Shown one piece after another: positions 46,153-54,819 of a stretch of 64,000 nucleotides of DNA; the first letter of the stretch is position 1, and each line of letters begins with the position of its first letter. The notes under the pieces are model-generated. The model worked only from the letters and a program-made list of their open reading frames with translations, searched no databases and was not told the origin of the DNA. Origin of the DNA: Acidovorax sp. FHTAMBA (lineage in GTDB: Bacteria; Pseudomonadota; Gammaproteobacteria; Burkholderiales; Burkholderiaceae_C); contig NZ_CP152407.1 of the NCBI RefSeq assembly GCF_038958875.1, positions 937,501 to 1,001,500 on the forward strand, in the 5' to 3' direction. Both the position numbers and the translations under genes were made by a program.

Positions 46153-47252
46153 TTTGGTTGTCAGTGGTTGGATTTTTGATGGCGACGTTGGTCGCAGGGC
46201 TCATTGTGCGATGGGGGCGGGCGCATGCTGCAGCCTATGGCGATGGGATGCCGCAGAGGTTTCATCTCGGCGATGTTCCCAGGTTGGGCGGTGCGGCTTT
46301 GCTGTTGGGCCTGGGGGTAAGCTGGGTTCTGGGCATGTTGCAGACCCTGCAATGGGGTGACCCTGGCTCGTTGGGAATGGGTTTTTGGGTCGGGGGCTGG
46401 CTTTTCACCCTGCTGCCTGCGGCGTTGGGCGGCATCGCAGAAGACATGACCCAGCGGTTGTCCGTGCGCTATCGGCTGGTTCTGACCGGCGCATCGGGTG
46501 TTTTGGCCGTGGCGCTGCTGGGCTTGACGCTGCCCCGCCTCGGCTGGCCAGTGGCTGACGCACTGCTCGGCGCTGCTCCCTGGATCGGCATCGGGATTGT
46601 GGTGCTGGCAGTGGCCGGCCTGCCCCATGCCTTCAACATCATCGATGGCTACAACGGCCTTGCGGGAATGGTGGCCCTCATCGTCTGTCTGGCACTGGCC
46701 CATGTGGCTTTGCAGGTCGGAGACCGCGCGCTGGCGGCGATGCTGGTTTGCACCGCCGCTGCCACCGGCGGTTTCCTGGTCTGGAACTACCCGCGTGGCA
46801 TGTTGTTTGCAGGTGACGGGGGCGCTTACGTGTGGGGCGTGGTGATCGCGCTGGCCAGTATTTCCCTGGTGCAGCGCAATGCCGATGTGTCGCCGTGGTT
46901 TCCCATGCTTTTGCTGATCTACCCGGTGTGGGAGACAGTCTTCTCGATATATCGCAAAGCCGTGCGGGGCGTTTCGCCCGGGGTGGCAGATGCGCTGCAC
47001 TTTCACCAACTGATCTACCGGCGCATCGTGCGCGGGGTGTTCCACGACGATGAGTCCCGCCGCATGCTGATGCGCAACAACCGCACCTCCCCCTATCTGT
47101 GGGGCTTTACCTTGCTGACTGTGGTGCCGGCCGTGCTGTTCTGGAGCAATACGCCGCTGCTGATGGCGTTTTGCGGGCTGTTTGTGGTCAGCTATGTGAT
47201 GGCGTATTTCGCCATCGTGCGCTTCAAGGTTCCGCACTGGTTGCGCCACTGA
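46149..47252 (+). CDS. WecA/MraY-family undecaprenyl-phosphate sugar-phosphate transferase
   Basis: A 367-residue polytopic membrane protein with about ten helices. LGDVPRLGGAALLLGLG is the family entry motif, FNIIDGYNGLAGMVALIVCL holds the catalytic Asp region, and GMLFAGDGGAYVWGVVIALA and FHQLIYRRIVRG (HxxYR-like) follow. It would transfer a sugar phosphate to undecaprenyl phosphate and start O-polysaccharide synthesis. It starts in the stop of the GT2 gene (ATGA). Confidence 0.88.
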   Translation: MIWLSVVGFLMATLVAGLIVRWGRAHAAAYGDGMPQRFHLGDVPRLGGAALLLGLGVSWVLGMLQTLQWGDPGSLGMGFWVGGWLFTLLPAALGGIAEDMTQRLSVRYRLVLTGASGVLAVALLGLTLPRLGWPVADALLGAAPWIGIGIVVLAVAGLPHAFNIIDGYNGLAGMVALIVCLALAHVALQVGDRALAAMLVCTAAATGGFLVWNYPRGMLFAGDGGAYVWGVVIALASISLVQRNADVSPWFPMLLLIYPVWETVFSIYRKAVRGVSPGVADALHFHQLIYRRIVRGVFHDDESRRMLMRNNRTSPYLWGFTLLTVVPAVLFWSNTPLLMAFCGLFVVSYVMAYFAIVRFKVPHWLRH

Positions 47253-47327
47253 AGCTGGCTGTGCTCGCGACGCTGGCGAATGCGGCACAATTTGCGCCTC
47301 ACAGTTTTCTCCGGATGGCCCGCCTCC

Positions 47328-48218
47328 ATGACCGACCTTCTTTCGATTGCCCCGCGCGACAAGGCTGAAATCCTGGCCCAGGCGCTGCCCTATATCCGCA
47401 AGTTCCACGGCAAGACCATGGTCATCAAGTACGGCGGCAACGCCATGACCGACCCGGCCCTGCAGGCGGACTTTGCCGAGGATGTGGTGCTGCTCAAGCT
47501 GGTGGGCATGAACCCCGTGGTGGTGCATGGTGGCGGCCCGCAGATCGAGACCGCGCTCAACCGCCTGGGCAAGAAGGGCGAATTCATCCAGGGCATGCGC
47601 GTGACCGATGCTGAGACCATGGAAGTGGTCGAATGGGTGCTGGCCGGCGAGGTCCAGCAGGACATCGTGGGCCTGATCAACCAGGCCGGTGGCAAGGCGG
47701 TGGGCCTGACCGGGCGCGATGGCGGCATGATCCGCGCGCAGAAGCTCAAGATGGTGGACAGCAAGAACCCCGCCATCGAACACGATGTAGGCCAGGTGGG
47801 CGACATTGTTTCCATCGACCCGAGCGTGGTGAAGGCGCTGCAGGATGACGCCTTCATTCCGGTGATCAGCCCCATCGGTTTTGGCGAAAACAACGAGAGC
47901 TACAACATCAACGCCGATGTGGTGGCCAGCAAGCTCGCCACGGTGCTGCAGGCTGAAAAGCTCATGCTGCTGACCAATACGCCGGGCGTGCTGGACAAGG
48001 CAGGCAATCTGCTCACCGACCTGACCGCCCGCGAGATTGATGCCCTCTTTGCCGACGGCACCATCTCCGGCGGCATGCTGCCCAAGATTGCGGGCGCACT
48101 GGATGCCGCCAAGGCGGGGGTGCATGCCGTGCACATCATCGACGGCCGGGTGCCGCATGCCATGCTGCTGGAAATCCTGACCGATCAGGCCTACGGCACC
48201 ATGATCCGTAGTCATTGA
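47328..48218 (+). CDS. argB: N-acetylglutamate kinase
   Basis: A 296-residue amino acid kinase for the second step of arginine synthesis. MVIKYGGNAMTDPALQADFA, NPVVVHGGGPQIETALNRLG, GLTGRDGGMIRAQKLKM and YNINADVVASKLATVLQAEK are diagnostic. Start ATG 47328 (MTDLLSIAPRDKAEIL). A post-stop repeat begins 6 nt after its stop. Confidence 0.96.
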   Translation: MTDLLSIAPRDKAEILAQALPYIRKFHGKTMVIKYGGNAMTDPALQADFAEDVVLLKLVGMNPVVVHGGGPQIETALNRLGKKGEFIQGMRVTDAETMEVVEWVLAGEVQQDIVGLINQAGGKAVGLTGRDGGMIRAQKLKMVDSKNPAIEHDVGQVGDIVSIDPSVVKALQDDAFIPVISPIGFGENNESYNINADVVASKLATVLQAEKLMLLTNTPGVLDKAGNLLTDLTAREIDALFADGTISGGMLPKIAGALDAAKAGVHAVHIIDGRVPHAMLLEILTDQAYGTMIRSH

Positions 48219-48224
48219 TGAACA

Positions 48225-48360
48225 CCCCCCTGAGTCGCTGCGCGCCTTCCCCCCTCTCTTGCATTGCTGCGCAACGCGGAGGGGGGACACCGCCAGCGCC
48301 CTCACAGCGGAATACTGGCGGCCCTTGTGCGGCGGTCGCTGGCTTGGGTCGCGCGCAATG
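48225..48360 (+). repeat. Post-stop dispersed repeat, copy R5
   Basis: Begins CCCCCCTGAGTCGCTGCGCG 6 nt after the argB stop, in sense orientation. It has the middle hairpin CCCCTCTCTTGCATTGC / GCAACGCGGAGGGGGG, an insertion of about 20 nt (CCCTCACAGCGGAATACTGG) and the trailer GGCGGCCCTTGTGCGG...GGCTTGGG, as in R1. Confidence 0.75.
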
Positions 48361-48422
48361 CAAGCGCTGTGCCTGTTGCATGGGCCGCATCAATGCGACT
48401 CATTAGACGCAGAGGATGAACC

Positions 48423-49118
48423 ATGCGCCTGCTTTTGGTCGAAGACGACATCATGGTGGCCAGCGGCATCAAGCTGGGGCTCACGGACGCTGGTTATGCC
48501 GTGGACTGGGTAGGCAGTGGCGAGCGCGCTGAAGAGGTGCTGCGCGCGGAATCGTTCGACGCGGCAATCATCGACATCGGCCTGCCTGCCATGGACGGGC
48601 TCGAGCTGACCCGCCGCCTGCGCCGCCCCGACATGGTGAGCCCGGCGATGCCGGTGCTGATCCTCACAGCGCGCGACGCGCTGCATGACCGCGTGCAGGG
48701 CCTGGACCTGGGGGCCGATGACTACATGGTGAAACCTTTCGAGCTGCCCGAGTTGCTGGCGCGGTTGCGTGCCCTGCTGCGCCGCTCGCAGGCCGCCACC
48801 ACGGCGGTGCTGAACTTCGGGCCGCTGGAGCTGGACACCGCAGGCCGCCGTGCCAGCGTGCGCACCGCAGAGGGTGAACAGGTCATCGAACTGGGCCCCC
48901 GGGAGTGGACGGTGCTCGAATACCTGCTCATCAACGCGCCCAAGCCTGCCAGCAAGGACAAGCTGCTGCAGGCGCTCACCGGCTGGGACAAGGAGATCAC
49001 GCCCAACGCGGTCGAGGTGTATGTCTCGCGCCTGCGCGGCAAGCTGGAGCCCCATGGCGTGGCGCTGCGGTCCATCCGAGGCTTTGGCTATCGGCTGGAA
49101 CTGCAGGCCGCCGCCTGA
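48423..49118 (+). CDS. OmpR-family response regulator
   Basis: A 231-residue regulator. The receiver domain has acidic pocket VEDD at 7-10, phosphorylation site Asp51 (AIIDIGLPAMDGLELT) and Lys in YMVKPFELPELLARLRALLR. The winged-helix domain (about 140-228) contains LGPREWTVLEYLLINAPKPA and YVSRLRGKLEPHGVALRSIR. The acidic GLPAMDG style resembles TctD/QseB regulators. It is followed after 39 nt by its sensor kinase. Targets unknown. Confidence 0.92.
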   Translation: MRLLLVEDDIMVASGIKLGLTDAGYAVDWVGSGERAEEVLRAESFDAAIIDIGLPAMDGLELTRRLRRPDMVSPAMPVLILTARDALHDRVQGLDLGADDYMVKPFELPELLARLRALLRRSQAATTAVLNFGPLELDTAGRRASVRTAEGEQVIELGPREWTVLEYLLINAPKPASKDKLLQALTGWDKEITPNAVEVYVSRLRGKLEPHGVALRSIRGFGYRLELQAAA

Positions 49119-49157
49119 ACCGGGCCCGGCAGGCTGCCCTCCATCCCGGTGACGCGC

Positions 49158-50657
49158 ATGACGAAGCTGGACCGCACCACCCCCTTCCAGCGGCCTGGGT
49201 TGCGCGCGATGACCTCCGATCTGCGCAACCGGTTGCTCCTGTTGCTGGTGCTGCCCCTGTTTGCCTTGGCGTTGGTGGGGGTGTGGCTGGACTACCGCTC
49301 GGCCGACGAGGCCGCCGGACGGCATGACCAGCGCCTGCTGCGCTTGCTCCCGGCGCTGGCCGATTCGGTGCTGGCGCCTTCGATCCGCGACAGCGAGCCC
49401 CCGCTGTTGTTGCTGGCACCGCCGGTCGAGGACTTCCTGCGCCAGAACGCCGGGTTTGCTGCGTACAGCGTGCGCGACACCTCGGGCCGCCTGCTGCTGG
49501 GCGATGCCTGGGTCAACAGCGCGGTACCGGGCACACACGAGCCGGAGTTCCACAGCGCTGAATACGGCGGCGTGACCTACCGCGTGGCGGTGCAGCGCGG
49601 GCGAACCGGGGCGGGGGAGCTGGTGGTGGCGCTGGCCGACGGTTCCGACCCGCGCCAGCAATGGGCCCAGCAGCTGTTGCTGCGGGTGCTGTTGCCCAAT
49701 CTGGTGCTGGTGGCCGCGGCGGCGCTGGCCATCCACTGGGCGGTGGGGCGTGCGTTCAAGCCGCTGGTGGACTTGGCCGAGGCGGTGGAGCACCGATCGC
49801 CGCGCGACCTGAGCCCCATCGACGAGGCCTCGTCCCCCGCCGAAGTGCGCCCGCTCGTGCATTCGCTCAACCGCCTGTTTGCGCTGGTCAATGCCCAGGC
49901 CGAGGCGCAGCGCCGTTTCGTGGCCGATGCGGCCCACCAGCTGCGCACGCCGCTGGCCGGCCTGCAGTCGCAGGTCGAGGCCTGGGCCATGATGGCCAAG
50001 GCGGCGGCGCCACCCCGGGTTGCGATCCAAAATTCTGATAGAAAAGTGCCTCCAGCGCATGACAGTAAAGCGCAAGGCGCTATTGTTTTAGGAGTTGAAC
50101 AGATTGAAAAGCTGCGCAACGCCACGCGTCGCACATCGCAGCTCGCGCACCAGTTGCTGGCACTGTCGCGCGCCGATGCGCGCAGCCTGGACGCGCAGGC
50201 CCCCCAGCGCGTAGACCTGAAAGACCTGTGCGAAACCCTGCTGGAAACGTTTCTCGACCCCGCCACGGGCAAGGGGCTGGACCTGGGCCTGGAAGTCGAG
50301 CCCGTGCACGTCACCGGCCACGGCTGGCTGCTGCGCGAACTGCTCTCCAACCTGGTGGACAACGCCATCAAATACACCCCGCCAGGGGGCGTGGTCACCA
50401 TACGCTGCGGCATGCGCCAACGCGCGGGTACGCCCCGTGTGTTTCTGGCGGTAGAGGACGACGGCCCCGGCGTGCCCGACGCCGAGCGTGGCCGGGTCAT
50501 GCAACGCTTTTACCGGGTGCCCGGCACACTGGGCGAGGGCACAGGTCTGGGGCTCGCCATCGCCGACGAAATTGCGCGCGTGCACGGGGCATCCCTCAAG
50601 CTGGGGGCTGGCGCGCACGGCCGGGGGCTCTTGGTCACGGTGGTGTTTGCGCCGTAG
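49158..50657 (+). CDS. TctE/QseC-type sensor histidine kinase with an in-frame repeat insert
   Basis: A 499-residue inner-membrane kinase. The first helix (LRNRLLLLLVLPLFALALVG) leads to a 2CSK_N-type periplasmic domain, followed by a second helix near 180-200, a HAMP-like linker, DHp domain with phospho-acceptor His260 (ADAAHQLRTPLAGLQSQVEA), and an ATPase domain (LLSNLVDNAIKYTPPGG, EDDGPGVPDAE, GTGLGLAIADEI). Residues about 289-312 (RVAIQNSDRKVPPAHDSKAQ and on) come from a copy of the small palindromic repeat. They fall in the turn between the two DHp helices, so the kinase could still fold. A GTG at 49149 is an alternative start. Confidence 0.9.
   Translation: MTKLDRTTPFQRPGLRAMTSDLRNRLLLLLVLPLFALALVGVWLDYRSADEAAGRHDQRLLRLLPALADSVLAPSIRDSEPPLLLLAPPVEDFLRQNAGFAAYSVRDTSGRLLLGDAWVNSAVPGTHEPEFHSAEYGGVTYRVAVQRGRTGAGELVVALADGSDPRQQWAQQLLLRVLLPNLVLVAAAALAIHWAVGRAFKPLVDLAEAVEHRSPRDLSPIDEASSPAEVRPLVHSLNRLFALVNAQAEAQRRFVADAAHQLRTPLAGLQSQVEAWAMMAKAAAPPRVAIQNSDRKVPPAHDSKAQGAIVLGVEQIEKLRNATRRTSQLAHQLLALSRADARSLDAQAPQRVDLKDLCETLLETFLDPATGKGLDLGLEVEPVHVTGHGWLLRELLSNLVDNAIKYTPPGGVVTIRCGMRQRAGTPRVFLAVEDDGPGVPDAERGRVMQRFYRVPGTLGEGTGLGLAIADEIARVHGASLKLGAGAHGRGLLVTVVFAP
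50022..50092. repeat. Small palindromic repeat, copy E, inside the histidine kinase gene
   Basis: GCGATCCAAAATTCTGATAG, then AAAAGTGCCTCCAGCGC, a loop and AAAGCGCAAGGCGCTATTG. A-rich flanks and both GCGC-containing arms match the family, though the arms are more diverged. The insertion keeps the frame. Confidence 0.7.
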
Positions 50658-50847
50658 GGTGCAGAGCGCAGCGGCTATGAGGCAATGCGGGCCGTGCCGG
50701 CGGTGCGAAAGCCCTTTGTGAACCCTGTGCGAGAATCATTTCCACACATGATTTACGCCCTGCCGCAGACCGGCGCATGCCCTGTGGCGTGACGCTGGGC
50801 ACAGGGCGCCACTGGCCGCATGGCCCCATCCCAGCCCCTGTTCCTGC

Positions 50848-51510
50848 ATGTCTGAACTTTTGCCCCTTCCAGAGCCAGCCAGTACCGACGATGTGGGTGA
50901 AACGCCCGCGGCACGCAAGCGGCCCAAGCCCGGCGAGCGGCGGGTGCAGATCCTGCAAGCGCTGGCGGCCATGCTGGAGCAGCCCGGGGCAGAGCGCATC
51001 ACCACGGCCGCGCTGGCTGCACGCCTGTCGGTCAGCGAGGCGGCGCTGTACCGCCACTTTGCGAGCAAGGCGCAGATGTTCGAGGGGCTGATCGACTTCA
51101 TCGAACAAACCGTGTTCACCCTGGTCCAGCAGATCACCGGCCGCGACGTGCCCGACCCGGACCAACCCGCCGAAGTCGGCAGGCGCCAGGCCGCACGCAT
51201 CGTGGCGCTGCTGCTGCAGTTTGGCGAGCGCAACCCTGGCATGGTGCGGGTGATGGTGGGGGATGCGCTGGTGTTCGAGCACGAGCGCCTGCAGCAGCGC
51301 ATGAACCAGTTTTTTGACCGCATCGAGTCCACCCTGCGCCAGTGTCTGCGGGCGGGGGCTGCGGGCTCTGCCACCCCCACGGTCGATGCCCAGGTGGCGG
51401 CCAGCGTGCTGGCGGCGTTTGCCGTGGGCCGCCTGCAGCGGTATGCGCGTTCGGGGTTCAAGCGCCTGCCCACTGAGCACCTGGACGCCAGCCTCGCGCT
51501 GATCCTGTAG
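50848..51510 (+). CDS. slmA: Nucleoid occlusion factor SlmA
   Basis: A 220-residue TetR-fold protein that blocks FtsZ assembly over the nucleoid. RVQILQALAAMLEQPGAERI, TTAALAARLSVSEAALYRHF and ASKAQMFEGLIDFIEQTVF match SlmA closely, as does the body LLLQFGERNPGMVRVMVGDA and the C-terminal YARSGFKRLPTEHLDASLAL. An N-terminal Pro-rich extension of about 20 residues is added. argB and slmA are often neighbours in related genomes as far as I recall. Confidence 0.9.
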   Translation: MSELLPLPEPASTDDVGETPAARKRPKPGERRVQILQALAAMLEQPGAERITTAALAARLSVSEAALYRHFASKAQMFEGLIDFIEQTVFTLVQQITGRDVPDPDQPAEVGRRQAARIVALLLQFGERNPGMVRVMVGDALVFEHERLQQRMNQFFDRIESTLRQCLRAGAAGSATPTVDAQVAASVLAAFAVGRLQRYARSGFKRLPTEHLDASLALIL

Positions 51511-51651
51511 CCAGGCGGCCGGGCAGGCCTGTCGCGGGCGGCTGCTGGCCGACCCTTTGGGGGGGTGGCGTGGCAACAACGGTGGATTTTGGGCGGGCTC
51601 CCTATTTTTCCCGGGGGTTTTGGCGGGGGGCGGAATTTGCTGCAAAATAGA

Positions 51652-51665
51652 ACGAACGTTCGTTT
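51652..51665. promoter_or_regulatory. Palindromic operator AACGAACGTTCGTT
   Basis: A perfect 14-bp palindrome 12 nt before the TetR start, in an otherwise AT-richer stretch (GCAAAATAG before and TTTTATTTGC after). TetR-family regulators typically bind such sites near their own gene. The likely ligand of the regulator downstream is an acyl-CoA, given the operon. It would control the regulator and the beta-oxidation genes together. Confidence 0.75.
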
Positions 51666-51677
51666 TTATTTGCCTGC

Positions 51678-52418
51678 ATGCCTTCCACCTCTTCCCCCAG
51701 CCCGGTTACCCGCATCCCGCGCGCTCGCAGCGGGACCGGCCGTGCCCTGCAAAAAGGCCAGCAAACCAAGGCCGCCATTGTCGAGGCCGCCTTGGGGCTG
51801 GCCACGCACATCGGGCTGGAGGGCTTGTCGATCGGGGCGCTGGCGGATGTCACGGGCATGAGCAAATCGGGCGTGTTTGCCCACTTTGGCTCGCGCGAAG
51901 AGCTGCAGATCTCCGTCATCCGCGAATACCACACGCGCTTCGAGCAGGAGGTGTTCTACCCCGCCATGTCCGCCCCGCGCGGCCTGGCGCGCTTGTCGGC
52001 CATGTTCGACAACTGGATGAAGCGCACCTCCATCGAAATCGACTCGGGCTGCATCTACATCAGTGGTGCGGTCGAGTTTGATGACCGTACCGGCCCCGTG
52101 CGCGACGCACTGGCCAGCTCGGTACTGACCTGGCATGCCGCCATGCAGCGTGCCATAGAGCAGTGCAAAGGCCTGGGTGAGCTGCGTGCAGACACCAACG
52201 CCGAGCAGATGCTGTTCGAGATCCACGGCCTCATCCTGGCGCTGCACTATGAAGCACGGTTCCTGCAGACCCCCGGCTCCATGGGTCGCGCCGTGCAGGG
52301 CTTTCACAACATCCTGGCGCGTTACAGCGCCGGGGCGCAGGCTGCTGCCGCGCCGGCCGAACCGGCTGGCTCCCGGCGCCGCAAAGTTTCCACCCAAACC
52401 ATCCCATCCAAGGAGTAA
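51678..52418 (+). CDS. TetR-family regulator of the fatty acid degradation operon
   Basis: A 246-residue repressor. The helix-turn-helix lies at about residues 33-75 (AAIVEAALGLATHIGLEGLS, IGALADVTGMSKSGVFAHFG), followed by a ligand domain of the TetR_C type (DNWMKRTSIEIDSGCIYISG). Basic low-complexity ends flank it. The stop lies 4 nt before the acyl-CoA dehydrogenase start, so the regulator is the first gene of the operon and probably autoregulated through the palindrome at 51652. Confidence 0.88.
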   Translation: MPSTSSPSPVTRIPRARSGTGRALQKGQQTKAAIVEAALGLATHIGLEGLSIGALADVTGMSKSGVFAHFGSREELQISVIREYHTRFEQEVFYPAMSAPRGLARLSAMFDNWMKRTSIEIDSGCIYISGAVEFDDRTGPVRDALASSVLTWHAAMQRAIEQCKGLGELRADTNAEQMLFEIHGLILALHYEARFLQTPGSMGRAVQGFHNILARYSAGAQAAAAPAEPAGSRRRKVSTQTIPSKE

Positions 52419-52422
52419 ACCC

Positions 52423-54219
52423 ATGCCTACCTATACGCCGCCCCTGCGCGACATGCAATTCGTCATGCACGAAGTGTTCAAGGTCAGTGATGAATTCAAG
52501 GCCTTGCCTGCCCATGCTGACGTGGATGTGGACACCATCAACGCGGTGATCGAGGAAGCCGGCAAGTTTGCTGCCGAAGTGGCCTTCCCGCTCAACATCA
52601 GCGGCGACACCGAAGGCTGCGTGCTCGACAAGGCGACCCACGAAGTGAAGACCCCCACGGGCTTCAAGGATGCCTACGCCAAGTACGTCGAAGGCGGCTG
52701 GGCGGCACTGAGCTGCGACCCGGCCTACGGTGGCCAGGGTCTGCCCTTCGTGCTGAACCAGTGCCTGTACGAGATGATGAACTCGGCCAACCAGGCCTGG
52801 ACCATGTACCCCGGCCTGAGCCACGGCGCCTACGAAGCCCTGCACGCCCACGGCACCGACGCACAGAAGGCGCTGTACCTGCCCAAGCTGACCAGCGGCG
52901 AGTGGACCGGCACCATGTGCCTGACCGAACCCCACTGCGGTACCGACCTGGGCCTGCTGCGCACCAAGGCCGAACCCCAGGCCGACGGCACCTACAAGCT
53001 CACCGGCAACAAGATCTTCATCAGCGCGGGTGAGCACGACATGGCCGCCAACATCGTGCACCTGGTGCTGGCCCGCCTGCCCGATGCGCCCAAGGGCAGC
53101 AAGGGCATCAGCCTGTTTGTCGTGCCCAAGTTCAATGTCAAGGACGACGGCTCGCTGGGCGAGCGCAATCCGATCTTCTGTACCGGCCTGGAACACAAGA
53201 TGGGCATCCACGGCAACGCCACGGCGCAGATCTCGCTGGACGGCGCCATCGGCACCATGGTGGGCCAGCCCAACAAGGGCCTGGCCGCCATGTTCGTGAT
53301 GATGAACGCCGCCCGCCTGGGCGTGGGCAACCAGTCGCTGGGCCTGACCGAAGTGGCCTACCAGAACGCGCTGGCCTACGCCAAGGACCGCATCCAGATG
53401 CGTTCGCTCAGCGGCACCAAGGCCAAGGACAAGGATGCCGACCCAATCATCGTGCACCCCGATGTGCGCAAGATGCTGCTCACTGCCAAGGCGTATGCCG
53501 AGGGTGGCCGCGCGCTGCAGATCTTCTGCACGCTGCTGCTGGACAAGGTGCACAGCCACCCCGATGAAAAGGTGCGCAAGGACTCCGAAGAACTCGTGGC
53601 CCTGCTCACGCCCATCGTCAAGGCGTTCATCACCGATAACGGCCACATCAGCACCAACGCGTGCATGCAGGTCTTCGGCGGCCATGGCTTCATCAAGGAA
53701 TGGGGCATGGAGCAGTACGTGCGGGACAACCGCATCAACATGATCTATGAAGGCACCAACACCATCCAGTCGCTGGACCTGCTGGGCCGCAAGGTGCTGG
53801 GCAACCAGGGCGCCACGCTCAAGAAGCTGGGCAAGCTGATTGGCCAGCTGGTGGAAGAAGAGGGCGTGAACGAGAAGATGGCCGAGTTCATCAACCCCGT
53901 GGCCATGCTGGGCGACCAGATGACCAAGTTCACCACCGAGATCGGCTTCAAGGGCATGCAGAACCCCGATGAAGTGGGCGCAGCCGCCGTGGACTACCTG
54001 CGCGTGGCCGGCCACCTGGTGTTTGGCTACCTGTTTGCCCGCATGGCCCAGGTCGCCCTGCGCGAGATCGCCGCTGGCAACACCGACCCCTTCTACGGCG
54101 CCAAGCTGCAGACGGCCCGCTTCTACTTCGCCAAGCTGTTCCCCGAAACCGCCACGTTGATGCGCACGGCGCGTGCCGGCAGCAAGGTGCTGATGGACAC
54201 CGATCTGGCACTGGCCTGA
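52423..54219 (+). CDS. Acyl-CoA dehydrogenase, long (FadE-like) form
   Basis: A 598-residue flavoprotein that introduces the trans-2 double bond in acyl-CoA. MPTYTPPLRDMQFVMHEVFK is typical of the long betaproteobacterial form. FAD-binding MCLTEPHCGTDLGLLRTKA and LTGNKIFISAGEHDM, then the active-site region DNRINMIYEGTNTIQSLDLL with the catalytic Glu, and a C-terminal helical extra domain (about 470-598). ATG 52423 follows AAGGAGTAAACCC. Confidence 0.93.
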   Translation: MPTYTPPLRDMQFVMHEVFKVSDEFKALPAHADVDVDTINAVIEEAGKFAAEVAFPLNISGDTEGCVLDKATHEVKTPTGFKDAYAKYVEGGWAALSCDPAYGGQGLPFVLNQCLYEMMNSANQAWTMYPGLSHGAYEALHAHGTDAQKALYLPKLTSGEWTGTMCLTEPHCGTDLGLLRTKAEPQADGTYKLTGNKIFISAGEHDMAANIVHLVLARLPDAPKGSKGISLFVVPKFNVKDDGSLGERNPIFCTGLEHKMGIHGNATAQISLDGAIGTMVGQPNKGLAAMFVMMNAARLGVGNQSLGLTEVAYQNALAYAKDRIQMRSLSGTKAKDKDADPIIVHPDVRKMLLTAKAYAEGGRALQIFCTLLLDKVHSHPDEKVRKDSEELVALLTPIVKAFITDNGHISTNACMQVFGGHGFIKEWGMEQYVRDNRINMIYEGTNTIQSLDLLGRKVLGNQGATLKKLGKLIGQLVEEEGVNEKMAEFINPVAMLGDQMTKFTTEIGFKGMQNPDEVGAAAVDYLRVAGHLVFGYLFARMAQVALREIAAGNTDPFYGAKLQTARFYFAKLFPETATLMRTARAGSKVLMDTDLALA

Positions 54220-54234
54220 TCAGTCATGGGTGCG

Positions 54235-54302
54235 GATTTCAAGTCATTTTGCCACGGAGCGCTTATGTATAAAGCGGTAGCAGCTATTGTTTTGGTAGCG
54301 AG
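54235..54302. repeat. Small palindromic repeat, copy F, forming the start of a gene
   Basis: TTTCAAGTCATTTTGCCACG, GAGCGCTT, ATGTAT, AAAGCGGTAGCAGC, TATTGTTTTGGTAG. The right half matches copy G (AAGCGCTAGCAGCTATTG) almost base for base. The start codon of the DUF2147 gene is the loop ATG, and the right arm encodes the hydrophobic part of its signal peptide. Confidence 0.72.
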
Positions 54303-54702
54303 TGCCTTGCCGGCCTGGGCGCAGATGTCGCCCGAAGGCCTGTGGCGCAACATCGACGACAAGACCGGTGAGGCCAAGGCCGAAATCCGCATCCGCGACA
54401 TCGGCGGCGGCGTGCTGAACGGGGCGCTGGAAAAGCGCCTGACCAAAGACGCCAAGCCCGAGGATGTGTGCAATGAGTGCACGGACGACCGCAAGGGCAA
54501 GCCGCTGCTGGGGCTGGAGATCATCCGCGCCGCCAAGAAGGCCGAGGGCAAGGATGTGTGGGAAGGCGGCAAGATTCTCGACCCCGAGAACGGTCGCAAC
54601 TACACCCTGCGCATGACCCCCATCGAGGGCGGCAAGAAGCTCGAAGTGCGGGGCTCTATCGGCCCCTTCGGTCGCACGCAGACCTGGATCCGCGTCCAGT
54701 AA
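54265..54702 (+). CDS. DUF2147 exported protein
   Basis: A 145-residue periplasmic protein. A signal peptide MYKAVAAIVLVASALPAWA with AWA-Q cleavage precedes the DUF2147 domain (SPEGLWRNIDDKTGEAKAEI, GKPLLGLEIIRAAKKAEG, GGKILDPENGRNYTLRM, LEVRGSIGPFGRTQTWIR). Its function is unknown; the fold is a small beta barrel. The first 14 or so codons are supplied by a repeat copy. It sits inside the beta-oxidation operon between the dehydrogenase and the hydroxyacyl-CoA dehydrogenase. Confidence 0.83.
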   Translation: MYKAVAAIVLVASALPAWAQMSPEGLWRNIDDKTGEAKAEIRIRDIGGGVLNGALEKRLTKDAKPEDVCNECTDDRKGKPLLGLEIIRAAKKAEGKDVWEGGKILDPENGRNYTLRMTPIEGGKKLEVRGSIGPFGRTQTWIRVQ

Positions 54703-54726
54703 GCGCTGCTCATCTTTCACAAAACC

Positions 54727-54801
54727 CCGTTCGCCCTGAGCTTGTCGAAGGGCCTGGATGCAACCCCCTCGCCACGGCTTCGACAAGCTCAGCCCGAACG
54801 G
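54727..54801. repeat. Inverted pair of the TTCGACAAGCTCAGcccGAACGG repeat
   Basis: One copy reads CCGTTCGCCCTGAGCTTGTC and onward (54727-54752); the other is its reverse complement (54776-54801, GGCTTCGACAAGCTCAGCCC). They could form a 25-bp stem with a 23-nt loop, 24 nt after the DUF2147 stop and 18 nt before the next start. Further single copies lie at 59153 and 62084. Confidence 0.85.
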
Positions 54802-54819
54802 ATTGAACCTCATCAAAAC

